Below are positions 24,808-36,778 of a stretch of 64,000 nucleotides of DNA, one piece after another. The translations under genes and the position numbers were made by a program. Source of the stretch: Gelatoporia subvermispora B (Eukaryota > Basidiomycota > Agaricomycetes > Polyporales > Gelatoporiaceae); the NCBI GenBank assembly GCA_000320605.2, contig KB445807.1, positions 125,825-189,824 on the forward strand. The letters are read 5' to 3'. The notes under the pieces were generated by a model. The model saw nothing but the letters and a program-made list of their open reading frames with translations, was not told the origin of the DNA and searched no databases. Position 1 is the first letter of the stretch; every line of letters starts with the position of its first letter.

Positions 24808-25871
24808 GGAGAGGGACTGGTCAGATGTTCCCGAAGACATCATGTCGCTATCCACGGGTAGTATCCTTACTCAGAAGGTACGTGATCACGCCGTTGGCCA
24901 AGATTTTGTTGACTGAGTACTGTCAGGAGGAGGGCGCGAGCTGTGATGTCGAGGCTCAGCACATCAAGACCGTGACTCGGCAGACCGTCTTCCTCCCGCT
25001 TATTGGCCTCATCCCCGCCGAGAAGTTCAAGCCCGGTGACCTCGTCGGCATGAACAAGGGCTTGTATCTCATGCTCGATACTATGCCCTCGGAGTACGAC
25101 CCGTGTGTTAAGGCGATGGGGGTAGATGAGCAGCCGACAGAGACATACACAGATATTGATAGTCTCGAGAAGCAGATCGAGGAGCTTGTCGAGGCGATTG
25201 TGCTTCCAATGGAGCAGGCAGACAAGTCTAAGACCCTTGGCATCAAGCCACCGAGGGGGTGTTTGATGTATGGTCCCTCAGGTGAGTAACCTCGATGCTG
25301 CAAGGTTCGTAGTGTTCACCCATGTCAATCAAGGTACTGGAAAGACCCTTCTCACCCGTGCATGTGCCGCGCAAACCAAGGCGTGCTATCTCAAGTTGGC
25401 CGGACCATTACTTGTGCAGATGTTCATTAGTGACCGTGCGACGCTGGTGCGGAACACATTCAAGCTGGCGAAGGAGAAGGCACCTGCAATCATCTTCATC
25501 AACGAGCTGGACGCCATCGGTACGAAGCAGTTCGACTCGGAGAAGAGCGGTGACCGTGAGGTGCAGCAAATGATGCTGGAGCTCCTCAACCAGCTCAATG
25601 GGTTCAGCAGCAATGATTGTACCAAAGTATGTGCTACTTCTTCATGACGTATACGAGGCGTCTTATAGCGTTGCATAGGTCGCCGCAACAAATCATATCG
25701 ATATCTTGGACCCTGCGTTGCTCTGTTCAGGACGTCTGGACGGGAAGATCGAGTTCCCACTACTGGCTGAGATGTCGCGAGCATGCATTCTGGAGATTCA
25801 CTTGTGGACGATGGCGATATCGTCCGATGTCAACTTTGAGGAACTTCCGCACGGTACAGACGTCATGAACC
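24808..25871 (+). pseudogene. Captured 26S proteasome ATPase Rpt5, degenerate
   Basis: Most of Rpt5 (26S proteasome regulatory subunit 6A) is recognisable: [69 protein letters not shown] joined by splicing to [17 protein letters not shown], then [19 protein letters not shown] and [15 protein letters not shown]. At least two introns remain with good sites (gtgagt after GPSG, gtatgt before VAATN), so this is a genomic copy rather than a retrocopy. Key residues are damaged. Walker A survives as GPSGTGKT, but the Walker B IIFIDE is now IIFINE, and the two conserved arginines of LLRSGRLDRKIEF are Cys and Gly. The copy stops around [10 protein letters not shown], so the C-terminal part is missing. 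Confidence 0.85.
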
Positions 25872-25924
25872 CGTTTGGTTATCTGGCTACCCACCAGACT
25901 TCAATATCGAAGCTGAGCATCAAG

Positions 25925-26970
25925 TCCTGAAGAACGCGGGTTTCATCACCGGCCTCCATGTCCTCCATCTCATCAACCAGCCCAGTGCGAGTACTGTCAC
26001 TATCGCGTACGGTCTTAAAAAGAAGGGCGGCAAGTCACGGATCATCATCTATGACCTCGGCGGAGCTACATTCTAATTTCCATCGCTGACTGTTGATGAT
26101 GGTATCTTCAAGGTCTTGCTATCGCTGGAGGCATCGAGATTACCAGAGACCTCTGCACCCTGGGCAAGCTCGAGTGCAAGACCGAGAAGGCAAAGCACAC
26201 ACTTCCAAGTCGCCAGTCGACTCGCATCAAGATCAAGGGTCAAGGCCAACAACGACTTCTCTGTGACACACCCACGCCAAGCTCAAGGAACTCGACAATG
26301 GACCTCTTCAGGGAGACCATGAAGCTTGTTGAGCAGGTACTTATAGACACAAACGCCGCGAGGACGACACACACAAGATCATCCTCGTTGATAGTTCGAT
26401 TTGCACTCTCAAGGCAAAGCAGTTTCTCGTGGGTAGCATGGCGAGGAGTTGTGGAAGAGCATAAACCTGGATAAGACAGCCGCGTGCGGTGCTGCCGCGA
26501 AGGGTGGTGTTCTTTCTGGTGATGAGGACTTCAAGAGCATTGACCTTACCGTCGTCTGCCCGTCGGCGCCCGAGTATCAGGACCATTGGCTGTGTAATAA
26601 CCGAGTACATTCCCTGGAAACCCGTCTTTACTACATGCACCACATGCAAGAGCCAGATGTAAGTACCTGTCCAATCTCTCGTGCATTACAGCTACTAGAA
26701 CTATCTTACAGCTCCTCCACAATCATGACAAACACCTGACTGTGTTGCTCCAAGTCCTCGAGGGTCAACGTTCACTCACGAAGGACAACAACCTGCTCGG
26801 CAAGTTCGAGATGTGTATGTTCCTTAGGCTGAAGTCATTCTGAGACTGTCATACCTGGTGAGTTCTTCTTCAGGGTCTGATATAAGTATCATGACTGACT
26901 TCGCGTAAGTATCGTACATATCTACAATGCCGACAAGGGTACTGGAAAGTTGAATCTATTACGGTCGCGA
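25925..26970 (+). pseudogene. Hsp70 fragment, copy B
   Basis: A longer degenerate Hsp70 stretch: [31 protein letters not shown] followed by a stop near 26075, then EKAKHTLPSRQSTRIKI, MDLFRETMKLVEQ before an intron donor, AACGAAAKGGVLSGDE, LQVLEGQRSLTKDNNLLGKFE from the substrate-binding domain and NADKGTGKLN. The order matches Hsp70 from mid-ATPase domain to the peptide-binding domain. Multiple frame changes and a stop make it non-functional. Cytosolic versus ER (BiP/Kar2) origin cannot be decided by eye. Confidence 0.8.
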
Positions 26971-28949
26971 ACGATTCATTTGAAAATGCACCAGAGCCCA
27001 CCCACATTCTCCATCATTCAATTGTATGACTACTTCGTTTGGAGCTTCCTTACTAACTTCCGTGGTGTTTACAGCCGTTCACGAATGATTTCCCACATGC
27101 AGACATTCACGAACTTTTGGCCCCAGACATTCTACACTAGCTGGTCAAGGGCACCTTCAAAGACCACTTAGTGCTGTGGGTCGAACAATACCTGGTGGAG
27201 AAGCATGGGCAGGCCGAGGCCAATGGTATTCTCACGGAGATCGATAGACGGTAAGTATCCAATACGCGATTCAATCTGAGTCAGAACTAATGAGTTGTAT
27301 ACAGTATCGCTGCCGTGCCTCCATTCACAAATCTGCGACAATTTCCGGATGGGCGTGGCTTCAAGCAGTGGACCGGAGACGACTCCAAGGCATTAATGAA
27401 GGTATGTCCCGGTATCTAAACAGAGGATTCCACTCATATCGTGCATCGGGCATTCACAGGTATGGCTCCCGGCCATCATGGGTTTTGTGCCTACGGACAT
27501 GGTCAAAGCCATCCACGCCTTCCTCGATTTTTGCTACATTGCCCACCACAATGTCCACACCAAACGGACTTTGGATGCGCTTGACGACGCTTTACGTCGT
27601 TTCCACAAGTATCGCAAAATATTCCAAACAAGCGGAGTTTGGCCGCAAGGTTTCGCCCTCCCGCATCAGCACGCGCTCAAGCACTACGTGAAGCTTATCA
27701 AGATGTTTGGCGCACCTAACGGTCTGTGCTCCTCAATCACTGAGTCAAAGCATATCAAGGCCGTCAAAGAGCCTTGGCGCCAATCAAATAGGTATCATGC
27801 ACTTGGCCAGATGTTACTCACGAATCAGCGCCTCGACAAATTAGCGGCCATCCGAGTTGAATTCGGAAGCAAAGGCATGCTTAACGGGTCTGTGCTAGAA
27901 AACGTTTATTGCAATCTATGTATGTACCTGACGATGTAGGGCCAGCATACTGCTCACTGGGCTGTTCAAACAGGTATTGATGAGCTGAGGGTATCACAAC
28001 CATGGATGGTCGAGATACTCCTCAATGGTCCTCCTCGCGAGGAGAAGGATGACAAAGATGAAAACGACCAAAGTCAGGACGGCGATCACCAAAATAGCTC
28101 TGCAGAGGACTTGACAGATATCAACTGTGCTAGGTCACTCGCCTCCATCCGGCTAGCCAAAACATATCGTACGTACCGCTCGCTCTGATGGCTTCGCATT
28201 CTGACCCAATCCGACCCCACTAGAACGGCGACATCCTAGGGACATTGCAACTCTGTCGGCACAAATCCACGAACCTTGGCTTCGGGAACTGATCCAGCGC
28301 TTCATATTCTCTCAGCTGCAGCCAAACGACCCGCGCGACACATCCGAGATTCCTGTCCATGACTTGCCGTACTTCAACGAGAAGATTTTCGTGTATTACT
28401 CTGCCGCTGCCACATACTTCGCGCCTAGCGACCTGTCCGGAAAGAACGGTATGCATTGAGAACATATACGGGCAACGCCGTCATGGTATCATGGCGCAGA
28501 ACGCTTTGATACCGTTTTTGTCAATCAGAAGCCGGGGAGCACGGGTGTTCCAACAAAGGAGTCAGACTCTCGCCTCGGGGTGGCACGTATCAGGCTCTTC
28601 TTCGCATTCAGATACAACGGTATTCGATATCCGTGCGCCCTTGTACATTGGTTCAAGCTCGTGAGCAATAGACCCGACAAGGAAACGGGGATGTGGGTGG
28701 TAAAGAAGGATTTTCATCGGTGTTCCCGCAAGCCAAACCTCTCGGTGATTGACCTCCGCACTGTGCTACGTGCTTCTCACTTAATGCCGCAATTCACTCG
28801 TACGCCGATCCCCTGGAATCGCAAGCCAAACCAGATGTTTCAAAGGTTCCATCACTTTTATGTCAATTGCTACATCGATCATCACGCTTTTGAAATGATC
28901 GGATGGTGCGTAGGCAGGTTGCATTGATGGGATGATAAGTACTGACGGC

Positions 28950-29940
28950 CATCTGGAAAAACCTCATCTTCTAGAGGCTTNNNNNNNNNNNNNNNNNNNN
29001 NNNNNNNNNNNNNNNNNNNNNNNNNNNNNNNNNNNNNNNNNNNNNNNNNNNNNNNNNNNNNNNNNNNNNNNNNNNNNNNNNNNNNNNNNNNNNNNNNNNN
29101 NNNNNNNNNNNNNNNNNNNNNNNNNNNNNNNNNNNNNNNNNNNNNNNNNNNNNNNNNNNNNNNNNNNNNNNNNNNNNNNNNNNNNNNNNNNNNNNNNNNN
29201 NNNNNNNNNNNNNNNNNNNNNNNNNNNNNNNNNNNNNNNNNNNNNNNNNNNNNNNNNNNNNNNNNNNNNNNNNNNNNNNNNNNNNNNNNNNNNNNNNNNN
29301 NNNNNNNNNNNNNNNNNNNNNNNNNNNNNNNNNNNNNNNNNNNNNNNNNNNNNNNNNNNNNNNNNNNNNNNNNNNNNNNNNNNNNNNNNNNNNNNNNNNN
29401 NNNNNNNNNNNNNNNNNNNNNNNNNNNNNNNNNNNNNNNNNNNNNNNNNNNNNNNNNNNNNNNNNNNNNNNNNNNNNNNNNNNNNNNNNNNNNNNNNNNN
29501 NNNNNNNNNNNNNNNNNNNNNNNNNNNNNNNNNNNNNNNNNNNNNNNNNNNNNNNNNNNNNNNNNNNNNNNNNNNNNNNNNNNNNNNNNNNNNNNNNNNN
29601 NNNNNNNNNNNNNNNNNNNNNNNNNNNNNNNNNNNNNNNNNNNNNNNNNNNNNNNNNNNNNNNNNNNNNNNNNNNNNNNNNNNNNNNNNNNNNNNNNNNN
29701 NNNNNNNNNNNNNNNNNNNNNNNNNNNNNNNNNNNNNNNNNNNNNNNNNNNNNNNNNNNNNNNNNNNNNNNNNNNNNNNNNNNNNNNNNNNNNNNNNNNN
29801 NNNNNNNNCACTAATTTAGCTAAATTAGTTCTAGAATTGCAGAATTAGTACTAGATTAGTCGTCAGCTAGTTCTAGTCTAGTACTTTTTCGAACATTAGT
29901 AGCTGTTAGTTGCCTCTAGAAAATGAGGTTTTTCCAGATG
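28950..29940. mobile_element. Inverted-repeat-bounded segment around the N gap
   Basis: A 29-bp inverted repeat with one mismatch frames this segment: 28950-28978 (begins CATCTGGAAAAACCTCAT) and 29912-29940 (its reverse complement). The interior is unsequenced (N at 28981-29808) plus about 100 bp rich in CTAGT/ATTAGT words, which look like subterminal repeats of a DNA transposon. It begins 23 bp after the last Plavaka codon. It could be a small non-autonomous element or part of the Plavaka 3' end. No target duplication is evident. Confidence 0.55.
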
Positions 29941-32900
29941 ATGTTGCGTAGATTTAGTGATCTCATTTGAATGCCATGGATGTCGGGGATGTCATGACTA
30001 CTTCAGGCCGCTGACTATTGTAATACAAATCAGAATACACACGAATCACAGGCTCGTTCGGATTTCATGTATCTCCGGTGACCTCCGCATGCCCTTGTGT
30101 AATGTTCGCCCGAAGCCTCCATAGCGCACAAAGTAACTTAGACAACTTTCTGTGATTTAGTGGTTTTGGGCACATCACAGCTTTTCATGTAGCTTCGAGA
30201 CTTCTTCTGTGGATCTTCCTGGCGCCAGGGGTGCAAGAAAGCGTGGAATGCGTCATAAAGCGGCTCCGGGGGCACGTGAAAGAGTCATGGGACCTAAAAG
30301 CAAAATGTGAGATTCTGCTGATGATGGACGACCACGTCAGAATAGAGCCTTAGCACGATGATTCAACGCGATCGGTACAGCTTATGCCAAGTTGAGGATC
30401 ACTATCTTGATGTTTCCTAATGCCTTCCTTAGCTACTAACTTGACATTGCTCGTCTGTCATAGCGCATCAATCTACACAATGCAATACATACATCAAATT
30501 TTTGCAACAGCCTCAATGCCCGAAACCACCGCAGAATCATGCAATGTCGACAGTCAGCGGTCGACAACGATCATAACTGTAGCAACGCGCAACTCATCTG
30601 GAGACGCAGCCGGCGTTAGCTTTGACTTTGTTTAGCGTAGTGGACGAATATCTCAAATGGTCCCAGTGCCTAAAGTAGCACAGCGCCTGTGTATCGATTA
30701 CTACCACTGACATTCGAACCTAAGTCACCTCCTAGTGCAATCCAGGGGGTCTGTACAGCTTCTGAGGCTGTCACACGGGTGCAAAATCCATCATCATATA
30801 CTCAAACTTGATAAACACAAGGATCAGTACGAGCAGCATCTGTGGCAGATGACTACCACTCTACGCCCGGCCCCTGGAAAACCCACAGGTGCCCGATTAC
30901 CCTTGAATGAAGAAATGTTCAGCCCATAGAGATGACTTTTCAAGACATAGATGCACGTGTGTATTGCTGCATCATGTTTCGATGTCTCCGCTGGTACCCA
31001 TCAGTTGTGTCATCCACTACCTACAAAGCATGTGGTCCATCGGTGATCGACGGGCTTGAGCGACAATCGTACACCCGCTTCTCTGTGACTCGATACACAC
31101 TTCGCGAGGATTCACCACAGCTAAGACAATTCGGCCGTCGATAACGCGCGCCAATGACTGCACCTCACGCGCCTAGCTGTCCTCTTGACGTATATTTTGT
31201 TCAGAGCTGCTCGTGCTTTCAAGCGCCCCTATACGTATGGCCATAGACATGCTTAAAGCGCTTCAAGTTGCGCATAACGGTCTTCAGCCCGCGACCCGAA
31301 GCGCCACATAGATGCCGCTCGGTCGACGCATACCGAACTTCGATCTGTAATGGATTCATGGCAACTACTGAGGCAATACGGGCTGAACGCTTACTACATC
31401 CGACGTTTACAGACCTCGGCTTTCCGCTCATGGGGTTTCGGATCGAAGACGCCGGTTAACATCCCTTTGCTGAGCCTTCACCGATGCGCAAGTGGGCATG
31501 GCACCGAATGCACAGACCACCGTGGGTAGTGGATCGCTGCAGATATCGTTTAAGGTACAGGTACCGGGCCCTGGACTCTTGAACTCAAGCTGACCGAAAA
31601 AAGGGGGATCAACAAACGAAATTATGAGCTTGCAAGGTGTAGCAGAGCAAGAAAGACGCCGTGAAGCCTTGGAAGGAGCGCCAAAGGCGCCCAAGACTAA
31701 GCAGCATATCCCCACTAGGGAAATGTCGAGTCACCTTGGCGTGGCTTACGTGCTTTCCGGGTACTTTACTGCCGCGATCTTGACGCATTTGCCAGGTGTG
31801 AGAGGTTGGCAGGCCTCACAAGGAAGGCCCTAGCTGGCTTAAGGCGTTTAAAACGACTTGTACTTTTGCTGATGCTATGCAGGTCGTACTGCATTGCTAT
31901 GCCTGCGACTGACACAGTGCTCTGGGACCCACTCAGCATGTCACGTAGTGAAAAGAGCGTTGAAGTCCGAAACTCTCTTATCGCAGTACGGGGCACGAGT
32001 GAAGTGGACGTCCATTCAGTGCGAGATTGTCAGAATAAGAACCCAATGTCCCCAATGTATCCTCTGAATCGCCCCTCAAACTTCGAGATGGTCATGGTGT
32101 AAATTCTGTGCGATACACTATGCCGATACTATTCCTCCAATACGACAAGAAGCCAGTCGTGAGAAAGGTATGCATTGCCTCCGATTCTCTACATACACCA
32201 GGACCACGTTCCAAGACCTACAAGGGCACCGCTTATTCCTGTGCTCTGTATGAATCTTTCAATCTGTGAAGGTGGATATGTGGTTTATCCATTTATCACA
32301 TAGGGCATGTTATGCGTGCATCTCGCACGCTGATCTGTTCCATGGACTGGTATGATCTGGCGCTTTGTATGAAGAACTTGAAGTATATTCAGATATCCGG
32401 GAACCTTCCACTGGCAGTGACCGCAGATGACATACCTTCTAAATCCGTATCTTATCCGTAAGCTTTCGGTGACATCTGGTTAAGAAGCAGAGAGCACAGA
32501 AATAGCGTCAATAGGCGAAGGAACTCGCTTGGGTACGTCCGAGAGATACTGACATAGCACAAACAGATATTCTCATCAGACCAGGCCGTGTATGCCCTGC
32601 ACCATATGATCGTTGGATTGAAGGAGCACAGCCGCATGAGGGATCATTGGCATTTACTAAACAATCTGGAAGAGTCTACACATATCTCAATCGTAGCCAA
32701 TAGCGGGTATCCTCGGGATAGATGTCGTGCTGATAGATGTCGTACTGAGATCGTCCGATATCGTCAGCGGAGGCCCATCATTCTGTCCGAGGTATTGGAT
32801 GCTACACGTATAATTATTTGTCATCTAAACCAGAATACTTTGGGGAAATATCGCCAACAAGATGATCACAGAGATCACAGGACTGATCAGAAATCGCGCT

Positions 32901-35665
32901 CAAAGCTACGCTTGGGTATGAAACGAGGCACGGAAACACAAGCTAGTCTGAAGCGTATGTTGTGACTGACAACTGTAGCTGCCATTAGCAACACGCCACA
33001 CCCACGTGGTATACAAGCTACGTACATACCATGTCCGCACGGATCTCGTGGAGTATTAGTGCAGGCTGCTGCCCTGGTACGTCAGTCTCAGCCGACTGCA
33101 TCCCAAGTGCCTCCACGGCCCACTGATGTTTCATTCAGATCCTTGCAGCGCCGAATCTCTGAGATTTCCATGATCTGAGACCCCGTGGTTGATGTATGTT
33201 TGCATCGCTATTGATGTGTCGTTATTGCTAACGCTGGCAACCACCAAATCTTTCTGCTACGAAGCACAACAGGCTAGTGCAGAGGCTATTGCATGTCCGG
33301 AACGACTCGAGAATGTGAAATTGGATAATGAATCAGTATGAAGCCGTTCTGCGGTTCGAGAAATTTCTGATCGGAAGCTCAGGCCTGCCATCGCTATCCT
33401 ATGCCTGACTTCGGGCATTAAGAAGACGCCTAGGAAAAATGAAACGAAGGTCAGAGATAACATTGTAAGACTGTGCATTATGATACGGTTTACTGGCCCA
33501 AACGTTCGCTGAGGCGCAGCTACACATGAGCCTACCTGACCTGTCTTCGGACAGTTCCACCCTGCGTAAAAATATCGCATAAGTGAGTCATCTTCAAAAA
33601 CGTGCATGTATACCATATACACGAGGTGGACACGCCTTGGCACCAGAAGTCGCAGAATTTGTTATACGGGACGGCAGAGGGGCTGTGCGACCGTCGGAAA
33701 ATTGGTCAAGGTATAGCGGTACTTTGTAACATCACCGCGGCATGTGTCCCTATACCTTCCTTCGAATCATACCAAATGTTACGGATAAGTGGAAGCGGCG
33801 CCGACTTGTGAGAGCTCATAGACACGGCCAGGCGACTATACATATCTCAAAAGTCAGTTGGCTAAATTGATTCGGGATCCCGAGAACTTATGAACAGCCC
33901 ATCAATGACTCAGGCATTGCCTTAATTCCAGGCTCAGATAGCCTCAGATAGCCTGCCCAGGGCCCTTTCAGCGGTCGACGAGCGGGACCTCACTCTTACG
34001 TTATTCCAGGGCTACGGGGAGACACGTATCTTGGCAGACCTGCGTTACCAGTACCAGCACGTGAGGGCAGAAGATAAGGCAAATGAGGAACGGGTCTCCC
34101 AAAGAGATCGTGAGGACTGACACCGTCTCATACAAAGCAAGTTGGCACTGAAGGACGGGGACTCGTAGAAGAGTAACTCGTGTTTCAACAAACCTGGGTA
34201 AATGCGATAGCTGCGCACAAAAGCATACGGAATGAGATATCGCAACGCACTATTGGGCAGCTTTTATGCTCCGAGGAGAAATGTCACATGGTGCTCCTCA
34301 TGCGACCACGGATATGAAATGGCCTTGTGGTCGAGCCTCCCTGGTAGGTCGACTGAAGTCGGTGTCAGAATGAAACGAGACAGGTACGGAACTATAACGT
34401 CATATAGCGATGTCGCTTTCTGAGAACTGCGTAAGCTGAGCACAGAACATCCTCGGTAATGAGGGCACCCAACTGTCCAGCTGTCCCAGTAGATCCTGGA
34501 TTTTCGTCCAACTCTTCGTGTATATGTACGGAGAGACTGAACTGAACATCGAGTTCACGAGCTTTGGCGTGACAGATCTGCGTGGAACGTGAACATAAAG
34601 TGTGCGACGTGCCAGAGGAGAAGGTGGCGTCCAACTGGAGCTAAGGGTGGTGCTCGCGACCGACTGCAGGGAGTGGACGGTGTGCATGAGCGTGGGCGCA
34701 TGGCCTCCACGTGACACGCAACACGCTGCGGCGAGCTGACGCCAGCTGTGTTGGCGCGCCCGTAGTCGTACCAGTGGGCTGGCTGTCTCCGCTGCATTTT
34801 CCAGATCCCGCCTTTTTAATCCAAGCATAGTACTAGGTAACCGAGATCGAAGACCTTAACTTACGCGACTCGAGCTTGTCAATAGTGGAGATATAGCGTG
34901 ACGCAACACGAAGGTCTGCGGAAGGTGTCTAGGTACCTAGAGGTCTTCTGCACGAACAAATCTTATCGAGTTGCACCAGCAGCAGAACACGTTGTGTTAG
35001 AGGAGCCGCTTGGCCAAGATCTGCAGAATGCCCCGAGCCATAGAGTCGACAAAGGTGCAACTGCAAATTGCACATAGCTGTTGAGAATGCAGGAGAACAG
35101 TATACAAATATAACCTACTCACGGTTCCATGACTTTCTCAGCGACGCCACCACTCAGTGCTCTGTGCTCGGTGCTCGGTGCTCAAAACTCAAACTTTGGC
35201 TTCTATTCAATTCCCTGCCTACTACAGGAGATGTGGCATATAACCCGTTCTCGTAAGTTCCAAAGCCAAGTTTCTGACACAACTGATGGACGCAGAAAGC
35301 AGATTTTGGAGGATGACGTGATCGATTGGCGATCGGCGTCAATCCTTGGGTACACGGTGTCGAGCGAATGCAAGTCCGCAAAAGGAAGGTCGCCTACCGT
35401 AATTAGAACTGCACTTTGCGTCGTGACTAATAAATGACTTACTGCTCTAGGGGGGCCACAAGTCATTATCGATGATTGCCGGGATATAGCTAACTTAGCG
35501 CTGCACTCGGGATTTCCTGCGCAAGAATTTTGAGTAAGCTTTGCGGGACTCGGATTTATGATGAGGTGATCTGAGGGCCGGAAATATGGGAGGTTCTCGA
35601 ACGTGCGTCCCGAGAAGGTATAGATGCTAGGAGTAGATTGACGTTACAAAACCGAAGTGCACAAG
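29941..35665. other. 5.7-kb gene-poor region
   Basis: Many short frames but no recognisable domain and no consistent exon chain. Minor features: duplicated GATAGATGTCGTRCTGA near 32717-32750, doubled TCAGATAGCC near 33937-33955, and a GTGCTCG microrepeat near 35159-35185. A minus-strand frame at 33257-33643 contains one hydrophobic segment but cannot be supported as a gene. Confidence 0.45.
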
Positions 35666-36778
35666 ATGCTATCGTATATGGTTACAGGCGCGTCTCGTGG
35701 ACTTGGTTGGAGCACTAAAAACGCTCAGCATGACTTGACTACTCACATGTCTATCCCAGCTGGAGTTCATCCGTCAGTCCGTGCGTCTCATTTCTTTCAT
35801 CCTGCTCAACAGAGTCCCCAAGAGAATGCGCTCGTCTCCGCACTCGTGCGTGACCCGAGTTCCGCTCCCGAGCTTGCCGCGCTAAGCCACTTGCGCACGA
35901 ACGTCCGTGTCCTCCAAGCAAACATTACCGATCACGTCGCCCTTAAGGTGGGTGATACCTTGAGCTTGTTGAGACTCACATTGAGGATATCGGACACAGG
36001 TTGCAGCAGCGGAGGTAGCGGCCACGACAGGCCTAACGCTGGACTATCTCATCAGTAACGCCGCATCCATCGAACAAGAGCGAGCGCATCTGACACTCGA
36101 CGGGTAGTGAGTCCACTTTCTCTTGGGTATCGCTCTATGGGGTGCTCTCGGACACCCCCTACATCTGAAGTCCGGAAGGCCAGGAGACACTGCTTGAGGC
36201 CAATATTCAGTAAGTGATGCCACCCCGTTCTCGAGCATTCTGTACTTCCCCTGACACCGAACGCACCGTATAGGTCCAGGTTGATGTCATCGGCACAATT
36301 CACACCATAAACGCGTTCCTCCCGCTCATGTCACGAGGCACTACTCGGCGCATCATCGCAATCACCACCGGGCTTGCCGACACGAATATGACGCTCCTCT
36401 CCGGGTTCGCCTCTACGGGCCCATACGCGCTCTCCGCGCTCTCCAAGGCTGCGCTGAACCTTGTGATAGCAAAGTACGCGGCGAAGCACAAAGACGAGGG
36501 CATCCTCTTCGCGTGCATTAGCCCGGGTTTCGGAAAAACCGCGCAGAAATTCCGTGCGTACGCTCCATAATCACAGACTGAGTGCGCTAACAGATGGGCA
36601 CAGCGACACCTGAAGAGCTCGCACGGTTCGGGGAGATGGACACGCATTTCAAGCGCGCGGTGCCAGATTGGAACGGACTGCCGCTATAGCTGGAGAAGTC
36701 AGTGCGGATGGTCCAGGGGCGATCAACAACCTCGCGATGAAGGACACGGGTGCGTTCCTGTCGCACCGAGGGGACAAG
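35666..36778 (+). pseudogene. Decayed short-chain dehydrogenase/reductase (SDR)
   Basis: Pieces of a classical SDR (NAD(P)-dependent oxidoreductase) appear in order: MLSYMVTGASRGLG (the TGxxxGxG cofactor loop), LVRDPSSAPELAALSHL, DYLISNAASIEQERAHL (NAAS in place of the NNAG-type motif), DVIGTIHTINAFLPLM, IIAITTGLADTNMTLLSG, KAALNLVIAKYAAKH and ISPGF. Lesions: the first intron does not splice in frame; a 9-bp tandem duplication (36427-36435 and 36436-36444) changes the catalytic YxxxK to YxxxxxxK; TAG at 36687-36689; and a one-base frameshift near 36715 before NNLAMKDTGAFLSHRGDK. Closest resemblance is to small fungal C-factor-like SDRs. The substrate is unknown. Confidence 0.8.

Larger units (their letters stand above)
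22154..27074 (+). other. Giant transposase intron carrying captured host DNA
   Basis: The 4921-bp segment between the two halves of the Plavaka reading frame is about 80 times the usual intron length here. The first 2 kb (22154 to about 24120) shows no recognisable coding. From about 24350 to 26970 it contains plus-strand pieces of an Hsp70 gene and an Rpt5 gene, in the same orientation as the transposase. No inverted repeats bounding the insert could be found by eye. Confidence 0.7.
20077..28927 (+). pseudogene. Plavaka-type DNA transposase, decayed and split by a 4.9-kb intron
   Basis: Exons with matching phases: 20077-20860, 20913-21436, 21492-21693, 21744-21972, 22024-22153, then 27075-27250, 27305-27401, 27460-27919 and further pieces to 28927. 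The N-terminus has a C2H2-type finger (CPYQPVCKKIC..GLTRHIRARH) and a long acidic linker. Diagnostic Plavaka blocks follow: MFVPIILGSDKTTVSV, SIGNVHNNVRRAHRN, CIVQGWCPK, PFTNDFPHADIHELLAPD, FKQWTGDDSKALMK, GAPNGLCSSITESKHIK, ALGQMLLTNQRLDKLAA, YPCALVHWF. Four in-frame stops kill it: TAG 21770-21772, TGA 22067-22069, TAG 27138-27140, TGA 28457-28459. The segment from 22154 to 27074 keeps a good donor (gtaagt) and acceptor (tttacag), and skipping it joins SDLM to PFTNDFP exactly as the family requires. Confidence 0.85.

Noticed and set aside
28882..29819. Long open frames on both strands across 28.9-29.8 kb
   Set aside because: They consist almost entirely of unknown residues from the run of N and carry no evidence.
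29809..29835. CACTA-type transposon end right after the gap (CACTAATTTAG)
   Set aside because: The matching inverted end is not visible and the better-supported inverted repeat lies at 29912-29940.
33257..33643. Possible single-pass membrane protein
   Set aside because: One hydrophobic stretch in a 128-codon frame without splice partners, family words or conserved context is not enough.
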